The notes beneath the pieces were generated by a model. It had not been told where the DNA came from, made no database searches, and saw only the letters and a program-made list of their open reading frames with translations. This document shows positions 1-8,065 of a DNA stretch of 64,000 bases, piece after piece. This stretch comes from an uncultured Bacteroidales bacterium (lineage in GTDB: Bacteria; Bacteroidota; Bacteroidia; Bacteroidales; Bacteroidaceae), in assembly GCA_902760315.1 (NCBI GenBank), contig CACWFV010000011.1, positions 1 through 64,000 of the forward strand. The letters are read 5' to 3'. The stretch's first letter is position 1. Each line of letters begins with the position of its first letter. A program made the translations under genes and the position numbers.

Positions 1-93
1 GAGCAAGTCTTTGTTCATCTCTGTACCGAAGAGCTTCTTGAAGCCGAAGTCGGTATATGGGTTGATGTAGCGCTCTTTGCTGGTGTCAATCAT
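1..93 (-). CDS. Rpn/PD-(D/E)XK family nuclease-transposase, N-terminal 31 residues (partial)
   Basis: The reading frame starts at an ATG (91-93, minus strand) and runs off the left edge. The 31 visible residues contain YINPYTDFGFKKLFG, which is the characteristic N-terminus of the Rpn family (recombination-promoting nuclease/putative transposase, TIGR01784), abundant in Bacteroidota. The catalytic core lies outside the window, so activity cannot be judged. A two-box promoter lies 26 bases upstream of the start. The family call is fairly secure from the N-terminal signature; anything further is not visible. Confidence 0.75.
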   Translation of the reverse strand, partial: MIDTSKERYINPYTDFGFKKLFGTEMNKDLL

Positions 94-118
94 ATCCTTT
101 TATGGGTATTTGTTGCTG

Positions 119-150
119 CAAAGATACGGTAAAGTTAGCAAACTTCCAAA
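119..150 (-). promoter_or_regulatory. Bacteroidota-type promoter for the Rpn gene
   Basis: Read on the minus strand, TTTG (147-150) is followed after exactly 20 bases by TATCTTTG (119-126), matching the -33/-7 consensus of Bacteroidota primary sigma factor promoters. The ATG of the partial Rpn gene follows 25 bases later. Confidence 0.75.
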
Positions 151-202
151 TAATTGCGGAGTAAAATATACAGAAATAAGGAATAATTGTACACGGGCGT
201 TT

Positions 203-1750
203 TCAGCGCTGGAAGATGTCGTAGTCCTTGTCGTAGGAAGGTGACTCAATGGACAGCAGGTTGAGCACGGAGTGGAAGACGTAGTGCTGCTCCAGCACGT
301 TGGGCAACTGGCTCTGGGGCTTGTACTGTCTGAAACCGTCAGAGAGCCATACCAGGAACGGTATCTCGTACTGCTCCTTGGGTGCCACCTTCATGGGCAG
401 TCCGTGCATGAAAATCTTGTTTTCGCCCAGCGACTCGCCATGGTCGGAGATGAAGATGAGGGCACTGTGGCGGTCCGTCATGTCGCGCAGCATGTTGATG
501 AGGCTGTCCAGCAGGAAGTCGGTGTAGCAGATGGTGTTGTCGTAGGCATTCACCAGGCGGTCCAGGTGTTTCTCGCCCTCTTCTACGTTGGCAGCAACAG
601 GTTTGAAGACCTCAAAGCGCTTAGGATATTTGTCGACGTATTTCGGTCCGTGGCTGGTGCTGGTGTGCAGCACTACCAGCAGCTTGTCCTTCGGGCTCGA
701 CGCTATGCGCTCCCGGAGTCCCTGGAGCAGTATCTCGTCGTGCTTGAAGTCGGCATCGGGGTACTGTTCGCCCAGTTCGAGGTTGTTCACATACTCGTCG
801 ATATGGATGGGTGGCTCGCCCCAGTTGGACGTGCGCCAGAGGACGTCGGCACCGGTACGGAAAGCGTAGTTGGGCAGCAGTTCGTAGAGGTCGCTGCTGT
901 TCTTGGGTTCCAATATGGCCTTGGTGCCCGCTGTGGTATAGGTGGCACACGACGTAGCCTGCAGCACCCTCAGTCCCTGCTGTCTGGACAGTAGCGGATT
1001 GGTGGGGCGACGGTAGCCATAGAGCTGGAAGTTGGCCTTGCGTGCCGACTCGCCAATGACCAGCACCACCACCGTCTTCTCGCGGTCCGTGATGCGGCCG
1101 TCGGGCAGTTTGATTTCCTCCGCCTTCTTGCCCTGATTGATGCTGACGACGCGGCACGTATTGACCAGATAGGACCACGGCTGCAGCAGTCCGCCCAACT
1201 CCGTGTCGTGCTGGCTGATCCAGAGCGTCTGTCCGATGTTCAGCAATGCCGTCACGAGGACAATGGCCAGCGACGCGGCGCAGACCGTAGCCAAGCGCTT
1301 GGCTTTCGCCCTGGCCACCGGCTGGAGCAGACAGAACAGCGCCGGCAGCACTCCGAAGCCAATGAGAAAAAGCCACAGCGACCAGCTGAAGAAGCCCGAC
1401 GCCTCGGAGTAGCGCGTGTTGAAGACGTTGCCTATGGTGACCTCGTCGATGATGACGTTGTAGGTGTAGACAAAATATACGGCCGTGGCGTTAATCAGCG
1501 AGAGGATGGCCAGCAGCACGCGTCCCACCTTTCTTAACAGGCCCACCGCCAGGCACGCCATCATGAAGTTCAGCACCAGCATGACCACCACCAGCGATGC
1601 CGTCAGGAAGAATTTGGCGGCGCCCGTCTCGTTGCTGTTGTCGGCGACGTAGCCGAAGAAGGGCAGGTTGTAGAGCAACAGCGTGCCTATGCTGACAATG
1701 GACGAGAAGGCGTAGAGCGAAATGGGTTTGCGAAATAGTAGACTCTTCAT
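203..1750 (-). CDS. Phosphoethanolamine transferase (EptA/MCR-like, alkaline phosphatase superfamily)
   Basis: Predicted inner-membrane enzyme of 515 residues that transfers phosphoethanolamine, probably to lipid A or core sugars. About five hydrophobic segments fill the first 190 residues, and a periplasmic hydrolase domain follows. Metal and catalytic motifs known from EptA/MCR-1 are visible: the GES glutamate near residue 234, SCAT with the likely nucleophile Thr near 270, and SDHGES followed by MHG in the C-terminal part. The frame is open further upstream, but that extension would overlap the PAP2 gene, so the ATG at 1750 is preferred. It is the last gene of an operon with a PAP2 phosphatase (20 base gap), which fits coupled lipid A dephosphorylation and phosphoethanolamine addition. 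The substrate is inferred. Confidence 0.85.
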   Translation of the reverse strand: MKSLLFRKPISLYAFSSIVSIGTLLLYNLPFFGYVADNSNETGAAKFFLTASLVVVMLVLNFMMACLAVGLLRKVGRVLLAILSLINATAVYFVYTYNVIIDEVTIGNVFNTRYSEASGFFSWSLWLFLIGFGVLPALFCLLQPVARAKAKRLATVCAASLAIVLVTALLNIGQTLWISQHDTELGGLLQPWSYLVNTCRVVSINQGKKAEEIKLPDGRITDREKTVVVLVIGESARKANFQLYGYRRPTNPLLSRQQGLRVLQATSCATYTTAGTKAILEPKNSSDLYELLPNYAFRTGADVLWRTSNWGEPPIHIDEYVNNLELGEQYPDADFKHDEILLQGLRERIASSPKDKLLVVLHTSTSHGPKYVDKYPKRFEVFKPVAANVEEGEKHLDRLVNAYDNTICYTDFLLDSLINMLRDMTDRHSALIFISDHGESLGENKIFMHGLPMKVAPKEQYEIPFLVWLSDGFRQYKPQSQLPNVLEQHYVFHSVLNLLSIESPSYDKDYDIFQR

Positions 1751-1770
1751 GAAGCTTGGCAGGTCTTTTT

Positions 1771-2436
1771 TTATTTCAGTTTCAGAATCTTGTCTCCAAC
1801 AAAGTAAAACAACAGGCACGGGACAGCAACGCCGATGATGCTGCCCACGCAGACGTCAGACAGGAAATGCTGCGACAGGTAGATGCGCGAATAGCCCCCC
1901 AGGGCGGCCAGCACGACCAGCAACACCAGAGCACCAGAGAGTAACAGGCGAGGCTGCAGACTGCTGTCGCGACCGGCCTGGCGCTGATGGAAGTAGTAAG
2001 TCAGCAGCAAGGCGCAGCAGGTGATGAAGACGAAGAACGTGGCTGTGTGGCCGGAGGGGAAGGAATTGCTGCTGTGCAGGCGGACACCCTCTACCACCGG
2101 CAGCACCATGTCGGGGTGGCCCTCAAAGGCAGCGGCCGGGCGCGGCATGGTGAACAAGTGTTTCAGCACCTGCACCGTGACACCGCTCGTAGCTTCGCAG
2201 AGGGCGTAGAACAGCGACAGGCGCCACTTCTTCCAGCACAGCGGCAGCAGGGCCAAAACGTAGAAAGGCCATTCCGCCAGCGTAGAGTAGTAGCGGAAGA
2301 ACGTGTCCTGCCATGGCGTATGGTGAGCGTTGAGCAACAGGTGCAGCTCCAGTTTCGGATACTCCGACAGCAGTCCCAACACGACTGTCAGCACCAGCAG
2401 ATAGGCAATGATATAGATCCAAAAATACTTCTTCAT
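1771..2436 (-). CDS. PAP2-family membrane phosphatase (possible lipid A phosphatase)
   Basis: A 221-residue polytopic membrane protein with the three PAP2 signature motifs in order: KHLFTMPRP, PSGHTAT and SRIYLSQHFLSD (His and Asp of the SR-x6-H pattern). Such enzymes remove phosphate from lipid phosphates such as undecaprenyl pyrophosphate, phosphatidylglycerol phosphate or lipid A (LpxE/LpxF). Location directly upstream of a phosphoethanolamine transferase, in the same operon, favours a lipid A phosphatase, as in other Bacteroidales where 4'-dephosphorylated, phosphoethanolamine-bearing lipid A is usual. Undecaprenyl pyrophosphate phosphatase is the main alternative. The family is certain; the substrate is inferred. 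Confidence 0.85.
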   Translation of the reverse strand: MKKYFWIYIIAYLLVLTVVLGLLSEYPKLELHLLLNAHHTPWQDTFFRYYSTLAEWPFYVLALLPLCWKKWRLSLFYALCEATSGVTVQVLKHLFTMPRPAAAFEGHPDMVLPVVEGVRLHSSNSFPSGHTATFFVFITCCALLLTYYFHQRQAGRDSSLQPRLLLSGALVLLVVLAALGGYSRIYLSQHFLSDVCVGSIIGVAVPCLLFYFVGDKILKLK

Positions 2437-2453
2437 TGTCAGTCAGTTTTGTG

Positions 2454-3593
2454 TTACTTGAGTTGCTTGCGGTAGCAGCGGTGGCGGCGGTGAGGTGTAG
2501 ACTCCAGGTACTGCCACTGAGAGAGCACGCCCTCGTTGGTCTCCATCTGCGGACCCGTCTCAGCCCAGCGGAAGCCGTAGCGCTGGAACTGGCGGATGAG
2601 GTCGTCGAAGATGAGGGCGTTGGCACCCTTGGCCCGATACTCCGGCAGTACGCCAATGAGCAAGAGGTCGACGGTGTCGGTCTTGTGCCACTTCAGTATC
2701 TTCAGCAGGTGCCACCAGCCAAAGGGCAGGAAGCGGCCGTCGCGCGTCTTCTGAAGGGCACGCGAGAAAGAGGGGAAGGTGATGCCGAAGCCCACCAGCC
2801 TGTCGCCGTCCATGACACCCGTGACCAGGTTCAGGTCGGCAATCTTGATGTAGTCGTTGACGAGCTGGTCTATCTGGCGCTCGGAGAGTTGGCTGAAGCC
2901 ATAGAGGTCTTTATAGGTCTCGTTGAGCAGGTCGAAGATGCGCTTGCCCCAGCCGCCGGCGATGAGTTCGTTGCGCGTGAACTTATGGACGCGGAGACCA
3001 TAGCGCTGGCTGACCATGCGCGTAATCTTGCTGAACTTGTCGGGCACTTGGTCGGGCACCTTGACCAGCATCTCTACCCAGTCGTTGGCCTTCTGGTAGC
3101 CCTCCAGCTGCTCCATGTGCTGCGGGTAGTAGGGGTAGTTGTAGTTGATGTACATGGTGGAGAGGCGGTCGAAGCCGTCGACGAGCATGCCCTCGCGGTC
3201 GGTGTCGATGAACCCGATGGGGCCGGTAATCTCCGTCATGCCCTTGGAGCGTCCCCAGTCTTCGACCGTCTTGAGGAGTGCCTCGCTGACCTCGCGGTCG
3301 TCAATGAAGTCGAACCAGCTGAAGCGTACCTGCTTGCGCTGCCAGCGCTCATTGGCCCGGTGGTTGATGATGGCTGCCACGCGTCCTACAGCCTTGCCGT
3401 CGCGGAAGGCCATGAAGTATTGTGCCTCGCAACACTCGAAGGACGGGTTGCGGTCGCTGCGCAGGGTGCCCATTTCCTCGCTGTAGAGGAAGGGTACGGC
3501 ACAGTTGTTGTCGCGGTAGAGGTCATAGTAGAACTGCACAAACTGTTGTAGTTCCCGGTGGGTAGTTACCGGTCTTATTTCTATTTTGCTCAT
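2454..3593 (-). CDS. GNAT-like N-acetyltransferase family protein
   Basis: A 379-residue cytoplasmic protein without signal or membrane segments. The N-terminal part (ITGPIGFIDTDREGMLVDG region) and the C-terminal part (LLLIGVLPEYRAKGANALIFDDLI) both resemble halves of a GNAT fold. The VLPEYRAKGAN stretch matches the acetyl-CoA pyrophosphate loop pattern R/Q-x-x-G-x-G/A. Large two-domain proteins of this kind are common and uncharacterised in Bacteroidales. Two ATGs are possible (3599 and 3593); the second leaves a longer leader after the promoter. It is the first gene of the operon with the PAP2 phosphatase and phosphoethanolamine transferase (17 base gap), so an envelope or lipid substrate is conceivable but not shown. 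Confidence 0.65.
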   Translation of the reverse strand: MSKIEIRPVTTHRELQQFVQFYYDLYRDNNCAVPFLYSEEMGTLRSDRNPSFECCEAQYFMAFRDGKAVGRVAAIINHRANERWQRKQVRFSWFDFIDDREVSEALLKTVEDWGRSKGMTEITGPIGFIDTDREGMLVDGFDRLSTMYINYNYPYYPQHMEQLEGYQKANDWVEMLVKVPDQVPDKFSKITRMVSQRYGLRVHKFTRNELIAGGWGKRIFDLLNETYKDLYGFSQLSERQIDQLVNDYIKIADLNLVTGVMDGDRLVGFGITFPSFSRALQKTRDGRFLPFGWWHLLKILKWHKTDTVDLLLIGVLPEYRAKGANALIFDDLIRQFQRYGFRWAETGPQMETNEGVLSQWQYLESTPHRRHRCYRKQLK

Positions 3594-3615
3594 GTACATT
3601 ACTCTTATTGGCGTG

Positions 3616-3623
3616 CAAAATTA
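3616..3623 (-). promoter_or_regulatory. -7 box of the GNAT/PAP2/phosphoethanolamine transferase operon
   Basis: TAATTTTG on the minus strand fits TAnnTTTG. No clean TTTG lies 20 bases upstream. The implied leader to the ATG at 3593 is only about 15 bases. Confidence 0.55.
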
Positions 3624-3691
3624 CAAAAATATAGTGAAAACCGGTGCGCAAAAGGTGAAAATTTTACCACTGCTGCAGGAAAAAACCGTTC

Positions 3692-5572
3692 TCATCTTCC
3701 ACTGAGCGACTCAATGTACTGCCAGAGCTGGCGGTAGAAGGGGTGGCGCGTCAGCGTGGGGCGGTCGCCCAGAATGATGAGTTTCATGCGGGCACGGGTG
3801 ATGGCTACATTCATGCGGCGCAGGTCGCGCAGGAAACCTATCTGTCCCTCGTCGTTGGAGCGGACAAGGGAGATGACGATGACGTCGCGCTCCTGGCCTT
3901 GGAAGCCGTCGACGGTGTTGACGCTGATGGCACGGCGGAAGGGCTTGAAGTATTCGCGCTTGAGCAGCAGGCGGCGCAGCAGTTGCACCTGGGCCCGATA
4001 GGGCGAGATGATGCCCACGTCGATGCGCTCGTCGAGCAGGCGCTGCTTGCCAATCTTCTCGAAATAGTGCTGCAGGGCCAGCAGCGTCAGTTCGGCCTCG
4101 GCCTTGTTGATGCGGCCGAAGGACTCGCCGACGAACTCTTCGTGGACGGAGATGTCAAAGGCCGACGTGTCAATCCAGACCATGGGCGTGTCGAGGTCCA
4201 GAATGCTGCGGTACTTTACTTCCGGGGCACTCTCCAGTTGTCCGCCATAGAAGTAGTTGCTGGAGAAGCGCATGATGTCGTCGTTCATGCGGTACTGGAG
4301 GCGTAGCAGGGTGACAGCCTCCGGGTGTTGCTGGACGATACGCTCCATGAGCGTGACGCCCAGACCGGCTTTCAGGGCGGCAATGCTCTTGACGGTAGGC
4401 GGCAGCTGGCAGTGGTCGCCGGCCAGCACCACGCGGCTGACGCGCCGCATGGGTATCCAGCAGGCCGCCTCCAGCGCCTGGGCAGCCTCGTCGATGAACA
4501 GGGTGCCGAACTTCTGGCCGTCGAGCAGGCGGTTGGCCGCCCCCACGAGGGTGGAGGCGATGACGCGTGCCTCGGCGAAGAGTTCGCTGTTGATGCGAAT
4601 CTCCAGTTCGGTGGCGCGGCTCTTGAGGCTCTCCAACTTCTGGTGGTACCCGTCGCCAGCGCGACGGGCACGGTGGCTGCGCAGGTCGCGGATGGCCTTG
4701 CGGATGGCCCACAGGTGCGGGTAGTCGGGGTGGGCTTCGAAGCGGCGCTCGTAGGTGAAGGACAGCATCTTGTCGTCGACACGTGTGGGATTGCCTAGTC
4801 GCAGGACGTTGATGCCGCGGTCCACGAGTTTTTCGGATATCCAGTCGACGGCCATGTTGCTCTGTGCGCACACCAGCACCTGACTTTCGCGCATCAGTGT
4901 TTCGCGGATAGCCTCGACAAGGGTGGTGGTTTTGCCCGTTCCTGGTGGCCCGTGGACAATGGCTACATCCTTGGCACGCAGCACGAGGTTGACGGCTTCC
5001 TCCTGTGTCTTGTTAAGATAGGGGAAGTGCATGGGCGGGAAGACGAACGTCTCCGGCTTCTGGTGACTATAGAATAGGTCGCGCAGATAGCCCAGCCGTC
5101 CCTTGCCGCGGATGGCACGGTCGAGGGCCTCCATCATCAGGCGGTAGCTGGTCTCGTCGAAAGAGAGTTGTACGCCGAGTGCTTCCGCATTTTGCAGGTC
5201 AATGGTGCTGGTACCATCGGGCAGCGTCAGCACCATGCGGTCGCCGTCGACAAAGCTGACGGTAGCCGAGAAGCGGAAGTAGCGAATGTCGCCGTTGTCG
5301 GCGCTGACGGTGAAGAAAGTCACCGGCCGCCCGAACTCGAAGTTGTGCTCTATGTCGGTATCGGTGGTGCGTACCACCTCAACAGCCAGCTGGTTGAGCG
5401 AGTTGTAGTAGCTGCGGCTGAACCTGACGGGCCACCAGGCATCACCGCGTTTGACCTTCCGCGCTATTCCCGTCTGCTGGGTTTGTTGGCGGAAGGCCTC
5501 CTTCTCGGTCTCGTACTCCAACTGGAGTAGCAGGCGCTGCTGTTGGAGCGCCTGGATGGGCGACGACGTCAT
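3692..5572 (-). CDS. Superfamily 1 (Upf1/IGHMBP2-like) DNA/RNA helicase
   Basis: A 626-residue ATP-dependent helicase. An N-terminal domain of about 180 residues (probably an OB/1B-type nucleic acid clamp) precedes the motor. Walker A GPPGTGKTT lies near residues 208-216, motif Ia around LVCAQSNMAVDWI, Walker B as FIDEAAQALEA near 360, motif III as LAGDHCQLPPTV, then VDGFQGQERDVIVISLVR and NVAITRARMKLIILGD (motifs V and VI) near the C-terminus. These motifs place it in SF1B beside IGHMBP2/Upf1 and the bacterial AAA_11/AAA_12 proteins. Its ATG overlaps the stop of the Dabb gene by four bases, so translation is probably coupled. The function in cells of this group is not established. Confidence 0.85.
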   Translation of the reverse strand: MTSSPIQALQQQRLLLQLEYETEKEAFRQQTQQTGIARKVKRGDAWWPVRFSRSYYNSLNQLAVEVVRTTDTDIEHNFEFGRPVTFFTVSADNGDIRYFRFSATVSFVDGDRMVLTLPDGTSTIDLQNAEALGVQLSFDETSYRLMMEALDRAIRGKGRLGYLRDLFYSHQKPETFVFPPMHFPYLNKTQEEAVNLVLRAKDVAIVHGPPGTGKTTTLVEAIRETLMRESQVLVCAQSNMAVDWISEKLVDRGINVLRLGNPTRVDDKMLSFTYERRFEAHPDYPHLWAIRKAIRDLRSHRARRAGDGYHQKLESLKSRATELEIRINSELFAEARVIASTLVGAANRLLDGQKFGTLFIDEAAQALEAACWIPMRRVSRVVLAGDHCQLPPTVKSIAALKAGLGVTLMERIVQQHPEAVTLLRLQYRMNDDIMRFSSNYFYGGQLESAPEVKYRSILDLDTPMVWIDTSAFDISVHEEFVGESFGRINKAEAELTLLALQHYFEKIGKQRLLDERIDVGIISPYRAQVQLLRRLLLKREYFKPFRRAISVNTVDGFQGQERDVIVISLVRSNDEGQIGFLRDLRRMNVAITRARMKLIILGDRPTLTRHPFYRQLWQYIESLSGR

Positions 5573-5874
5573 ACCTCAAAGTCCAGGCAGGAACGCTGGG
5601 CGGTGTAGGGACGTACCTTGCTGTTGGCTACGGCCACGTGTTCCGGATGCTGGGCATAGCCCTTCAGCGCAGCCTCGCTTTCTAGTGTGCTGTCGAGCAT
5701 GACGTCGGCCGTGGACGAGGCCAGTCGGCCGTCGATGTGTACCTTGACGTCCAGCAGTCCGGGTACTTTGCCCACGAGACCTTCCAGTCCTTCCTTGATG
5801 CCGGCCTTGACGGTATTCTTCTCTTCTTCTGTGAGTTCCGGACGCAGGGTCCAGAGAATGATGTGCTTTACCAT
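5569..5874 (-). CDS. Dabb family (stress-responsive alpha/beta-barrel) protein
   Basis: A 101-residue protein beginning MVKHIILWTL, with the Dabb domain spanning the whole length (VKHIILW strand, VPGLLDVKVH strand, YAQHPEHVAV helix near residues 75-84). Dabb proteins form dimeric ferredoxin-like barrels; most have unknown substrates. It sits between the RluA-type synthase and the helicase and overlaps the helicase start by four bases, so the three form one operon. No catalytic residues can be assigned. Confidence 0.85.
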   Translation of the reverse strand: MVKHIILWTLRPELTEEEKNTVKAGIKEGLEGLVGKVPGLLDVKVHIDGRLASSTADVMLDSTLESEAALKGYAQHPEHVAVANSKVRPYTAQRSCLDFEV

Positions 5875-5896
5875 AATTTTTTTTTATTTGTAGTTC

Positions 5897-5920
5897 TGAG
5901 TAATCGGAGTAATCTGAAGT
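5897..5920. repeat. Short 9 bp tandem repeat in the spacer between RluA-type and Dabb genes
   Basis: On the plus strand, two adjacent units TGAGTAATC (5897-5905) and GGAGTAATC (5906-5914) are followed by a partial unit TGAAGT. It occupies the intercistronic spacer of an operon. Too short to be certain; listed because longer 8 bp arrays occupy equivalent positions elsewhere in the window. Confidence 0.4.
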
Positions 5921-5935
5921 GTTTTGCCAGTCTTC

Positions 5936-7255
5936 TTAAAATGGCGGTGGGGAGCTGAGGTGCAGTTCCCGACCTGTGGCCGGGTGGCGGAACCATAGCT
6001 CCGCAGCGTGGAGCATGAGCCGCTGGCTCTTGGTGCCGTAGAGCTCGTCGCCAACGATGGGGTTGGCGAGTCCGTCAGGGTGAGCACAATGGATGCGCAA
6101 CTGGTGGGTGCGCCCCGTCTCAGGCCATAGAGCCACGAGACGACTGCCGATGAACTCGTAACGAGTGACGGCCCGTTTGCCATGCTCCATGTCAACTACT
6201 TGGCGCGGACGGTTCATGGGGTCCGGGCGCAGAGGCAGAGAAATGGTTCCGGTGCCCTGGGCGGGATGCTGGAGCAGGGCGAGATATTTCTTGCGCACCT
6301 CGTGGCGAATGAACTGCTGTTGCAAGGCGTGGTAGGCCTCGATGGTCTTGGCGACGATGAGCAGCCCGCTGGTTCCCATGTCCAGCCGGTGGGCAATGAT
6401 GCTGCCTGGATAGCGTTGGTGCATGACCGCCTCTACGCTATAGTCCTCGATGCGTCCGGGTACTGACAGCATGCCGCTGGGCTTCGAGACTACCAGCAGC
6501 GTGTCGTCTTCGTAGACGGTAGGAATCTCCATGTGTTCGAAGCCCAGCGCTTCTGGGTCGGGGTCTACCTTCAGCCCCTGCAGCATCCATGTCAGGATGG
6601 GTTTACACTTGCCCCGGCAGGCAGGGTAGTAGTTCAGGTGGTGGCGCAGTTCCTCCTTGGTGGGTTGTCCCCACCAGAATTCCGCCATACATACTGGATG
6701 CAGGCCGTGGAGATAGGCGTATTGCAATAGCTTGGGTGCACAGCAGTCGCCCGTGCCTCCTGGAGGTAGTGGGAATTTGCGGCGCAGCTTCTCGCGGCTA
6801 TAGTACGACTGCCAGATGTCTACCAAGTCGCGCGTCTCGCCATAGGCGTTGAGCAGGCGGTACTGGTGAAACAGCCAGCGCTGGAGCTGTTGCGACATCT
6901 CCTTGTCGCCTCCACGAGCGGAGATTTCGCGTTCTGTCGTCTTAAAGTGTCCGTCGGGCTGTTGGGCATCGAATACCGGCGGCACAAAGTAAGGCCAGTC
7001 GTTGCGCCCGGCCAGCAAACCACTGTAGGCGGCGAGGAAGTGGTAGGGCGCTGAAGAGCCGCTGGGAGAGTCTACCACCAATACCCCAAACATCTTGCCG
7101 TGGTCAGCGTCACAGCGCAACTCCTCGTGGGTGGCTATGTACTGCTGCACTTCGGCTGCCGCAGTCTGGCACAGCGGATGAGGCTCGTAGCAGAACGGGT
7201 AGGTAAAGCGGGCTGGGCGCTCGGAAATGCTGGTGTATAGTGGATGTATACTCAT
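5936..7255 (-). CDS. RluA-family rRNA/tRNA pseudouridine synthase with long N-terminal extension
   Basis: A 439-residue protein. The C-terminal half is a pseudouridine synthase of the RluA family, with HRLDMGTSGLLIVAKT containing the catalytic Asp and GRTHQLRIHCAHP near the end. The N-terminal 200 residues form an extra domain containing CCAPKLLQYAY and CRGKCKPIL, seen in the long RluA-like proteins of Bacteroidota and some Proteobacteria, not an S4 domain. Start: the ATG at 7255 is chosen over a longer frame because it lies 17 bases downstream of a good two-box promoter. First gene of the operon with Dabb and helicase. The target RNA cannot be read from sequence. Confidence 0.85.
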   Translation of the reverse strand: MSIHPLYTSISERPARFTYPFCYEPHPLCQTAAAEVQQYIATHEELRCDADHGKMFGVLVVDSPSGSSAPYHFLAAYSGLLAGRNDWPYFVPPVFDAQQPDGHFKTTEREISARGGDKEMSQQLQRWLFHQYRLLNAYGETRDLVDIWQSYYSREKLRRKFPLPPGGTGDCCAPKLLQYAYLHGLHPVCMAEFWWGQPTKEELRHHLNYYPACRGKCKPILTWMLQGLKVDPDPEALGFEHMEIPTVYEDDTLLVVSKPSGMLSVPGRIEDYSVEAVMHQRYPGSIIAHRLDMGTSGLLIVAKTIEAYHALQQQFIRHEVRKKYLALLQHPAQGTGTISLPLRPDPMNRPRQVVDMEHGKRAVTRYEFIGSRLVALWPETGRTHQLRIHCAHPDGLANPIVGDELYGTKSQRLMLHAAELWFRHPATGRELHLSSPPPF

Positions 7256-7271
7256 AGAAACGATAGCGCTA

Positions 7272-7303
7272 CAAAAGTACAAAAAACGGCGAACATGGCC
7301 AAA
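7272..7303 (-). promoter_or_regulatory. Two-box promoter of the RluA-Dabb-helicase operon
   Basis: Minus strand: TTTG (7300-7303), 20 bases, TACTTTTG (7272-7279). Matches the -33/-7 consensus; the ATG at 7255 follows 16 bases on. Confidence 0.75.
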
Positions 7304-7373
7304 TCATCCGTGAATTACTTCTTGGTGGAATAAAATAATTATGGAAAAATGCCGTAATCTCATTTATTTGTCG

Positions 7374-7381
7374 TATCTTTG
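7374..7381 (+). promoter_or_regulatory. -7 box for DUF4254-GT9-rubredoxin genes
   Basis: TATCTTTG fits TAnnTTTG and lies 24 bases before the DUF4254 ATG. No clear -33 TTTG at the 20 base distance. Divergent from the RluA operon promoter. Confidence 0.6.
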
Positions 7382-7405
7382 CAGAATAAATAAACAATAT
7401 ACACC

Positions 7406-8008
7406 ATGACGTTTACAGAAAAAGCGAACACAATATTCCTTCAGGCTATCCGTGACTATCATCTGAAAGACGATGTAGACACTGCTATCAATAACCCTTA
7501 CGAGCGCGACAGTATAGAGTATAATCTCTACTTGAAGTGCTGGATAGACACCGTGCAGTGGCATCTGGAGGATATTATCCGCGACCCGCATATAGACCCA
7601 GTGGATGCACTGGCACTGAAGCGACGCATAGACCGCTCTAATCAAGACCGTACGGACTTGGTGGAGGAAATAGACAGCTACTTCCGTAAGATCTATGCCG
7701 ACGTGAAGCCTCAGGAAGATGCCCGTCTGAATACGGAGAGTCCGGCATGGGCTATTGACCGTCTGAGCATTCTGGCGCTGAAGATATGGCACATGAAGGA
7801 GCAGACGGAGCGCCAGGATGCCGATGCTGACCATCTGCAGAAGTGTCAGGCCAAGTTGGAAGTGCTGCAGGAACAGCAGGTAGACCTGTCGACAGCTATC
7901 GACCAGCTGTTGGAAGACATTGAGGCCGGCCGTATATATATGAAGGTGTACCGCCAGATGAAGATGTATAACGACCCGACGACGAATCCTGTTCTGTATA
8001 AGAAATAG
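7406..8008 (+). CDS. DUF4254 domain-containing protein
   Basis: A 200-residue, highly charged, mostly helical cytoplasmic protein beginning MTFTEKANTIFLQAI. The pattern NPYERDSIEYNLYLKCWIDT followed by WHLEDIIRDP and IDRSNQDRTDLVEEID is that of DUF4254, a Bacteroidota family usually encoded directly before a GT9 glycosyltransferase, as here (57 base gap). The middle and C-terminal parts are compatible with coiled coil. No function is established; the fixed pairing suggests a role with lipopolysaccharide core glycosylation, which is inference. Confidence 0.85.
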   Translation: MTFTEKANTIFLQAIRDYHLKDDVDTAINNPYERDSIEYNLYLKCWIDTVQWHLEDIIRDPHIDPVDALALKRRIDRSNQDRTDLVEEIDSYFRKIYADVKPQEDARLNTESPAWAIDRLSILALKIWHMKEQTERQDADADHLQKCQAKLEVLQEQQVDLSTAIDQLLEDIEAGRIYMKVYRQMKMYNDPTTNPVLYKK

Positions 8009-8065
8009 TCTGTGGCCAATAACTAAACGGACCTATACAAAACCTGTCAAAGTGCAGCAGCCAAC

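Noticed and set aside
2436..3551. Long open frame on the plus strand antisense to the GNAT-like gene
   Set aside because: It mirrors the codon periodicity of the minus-strand gene, which has recognisable motifs, and it has no promoter, ribosome binding site or family features.
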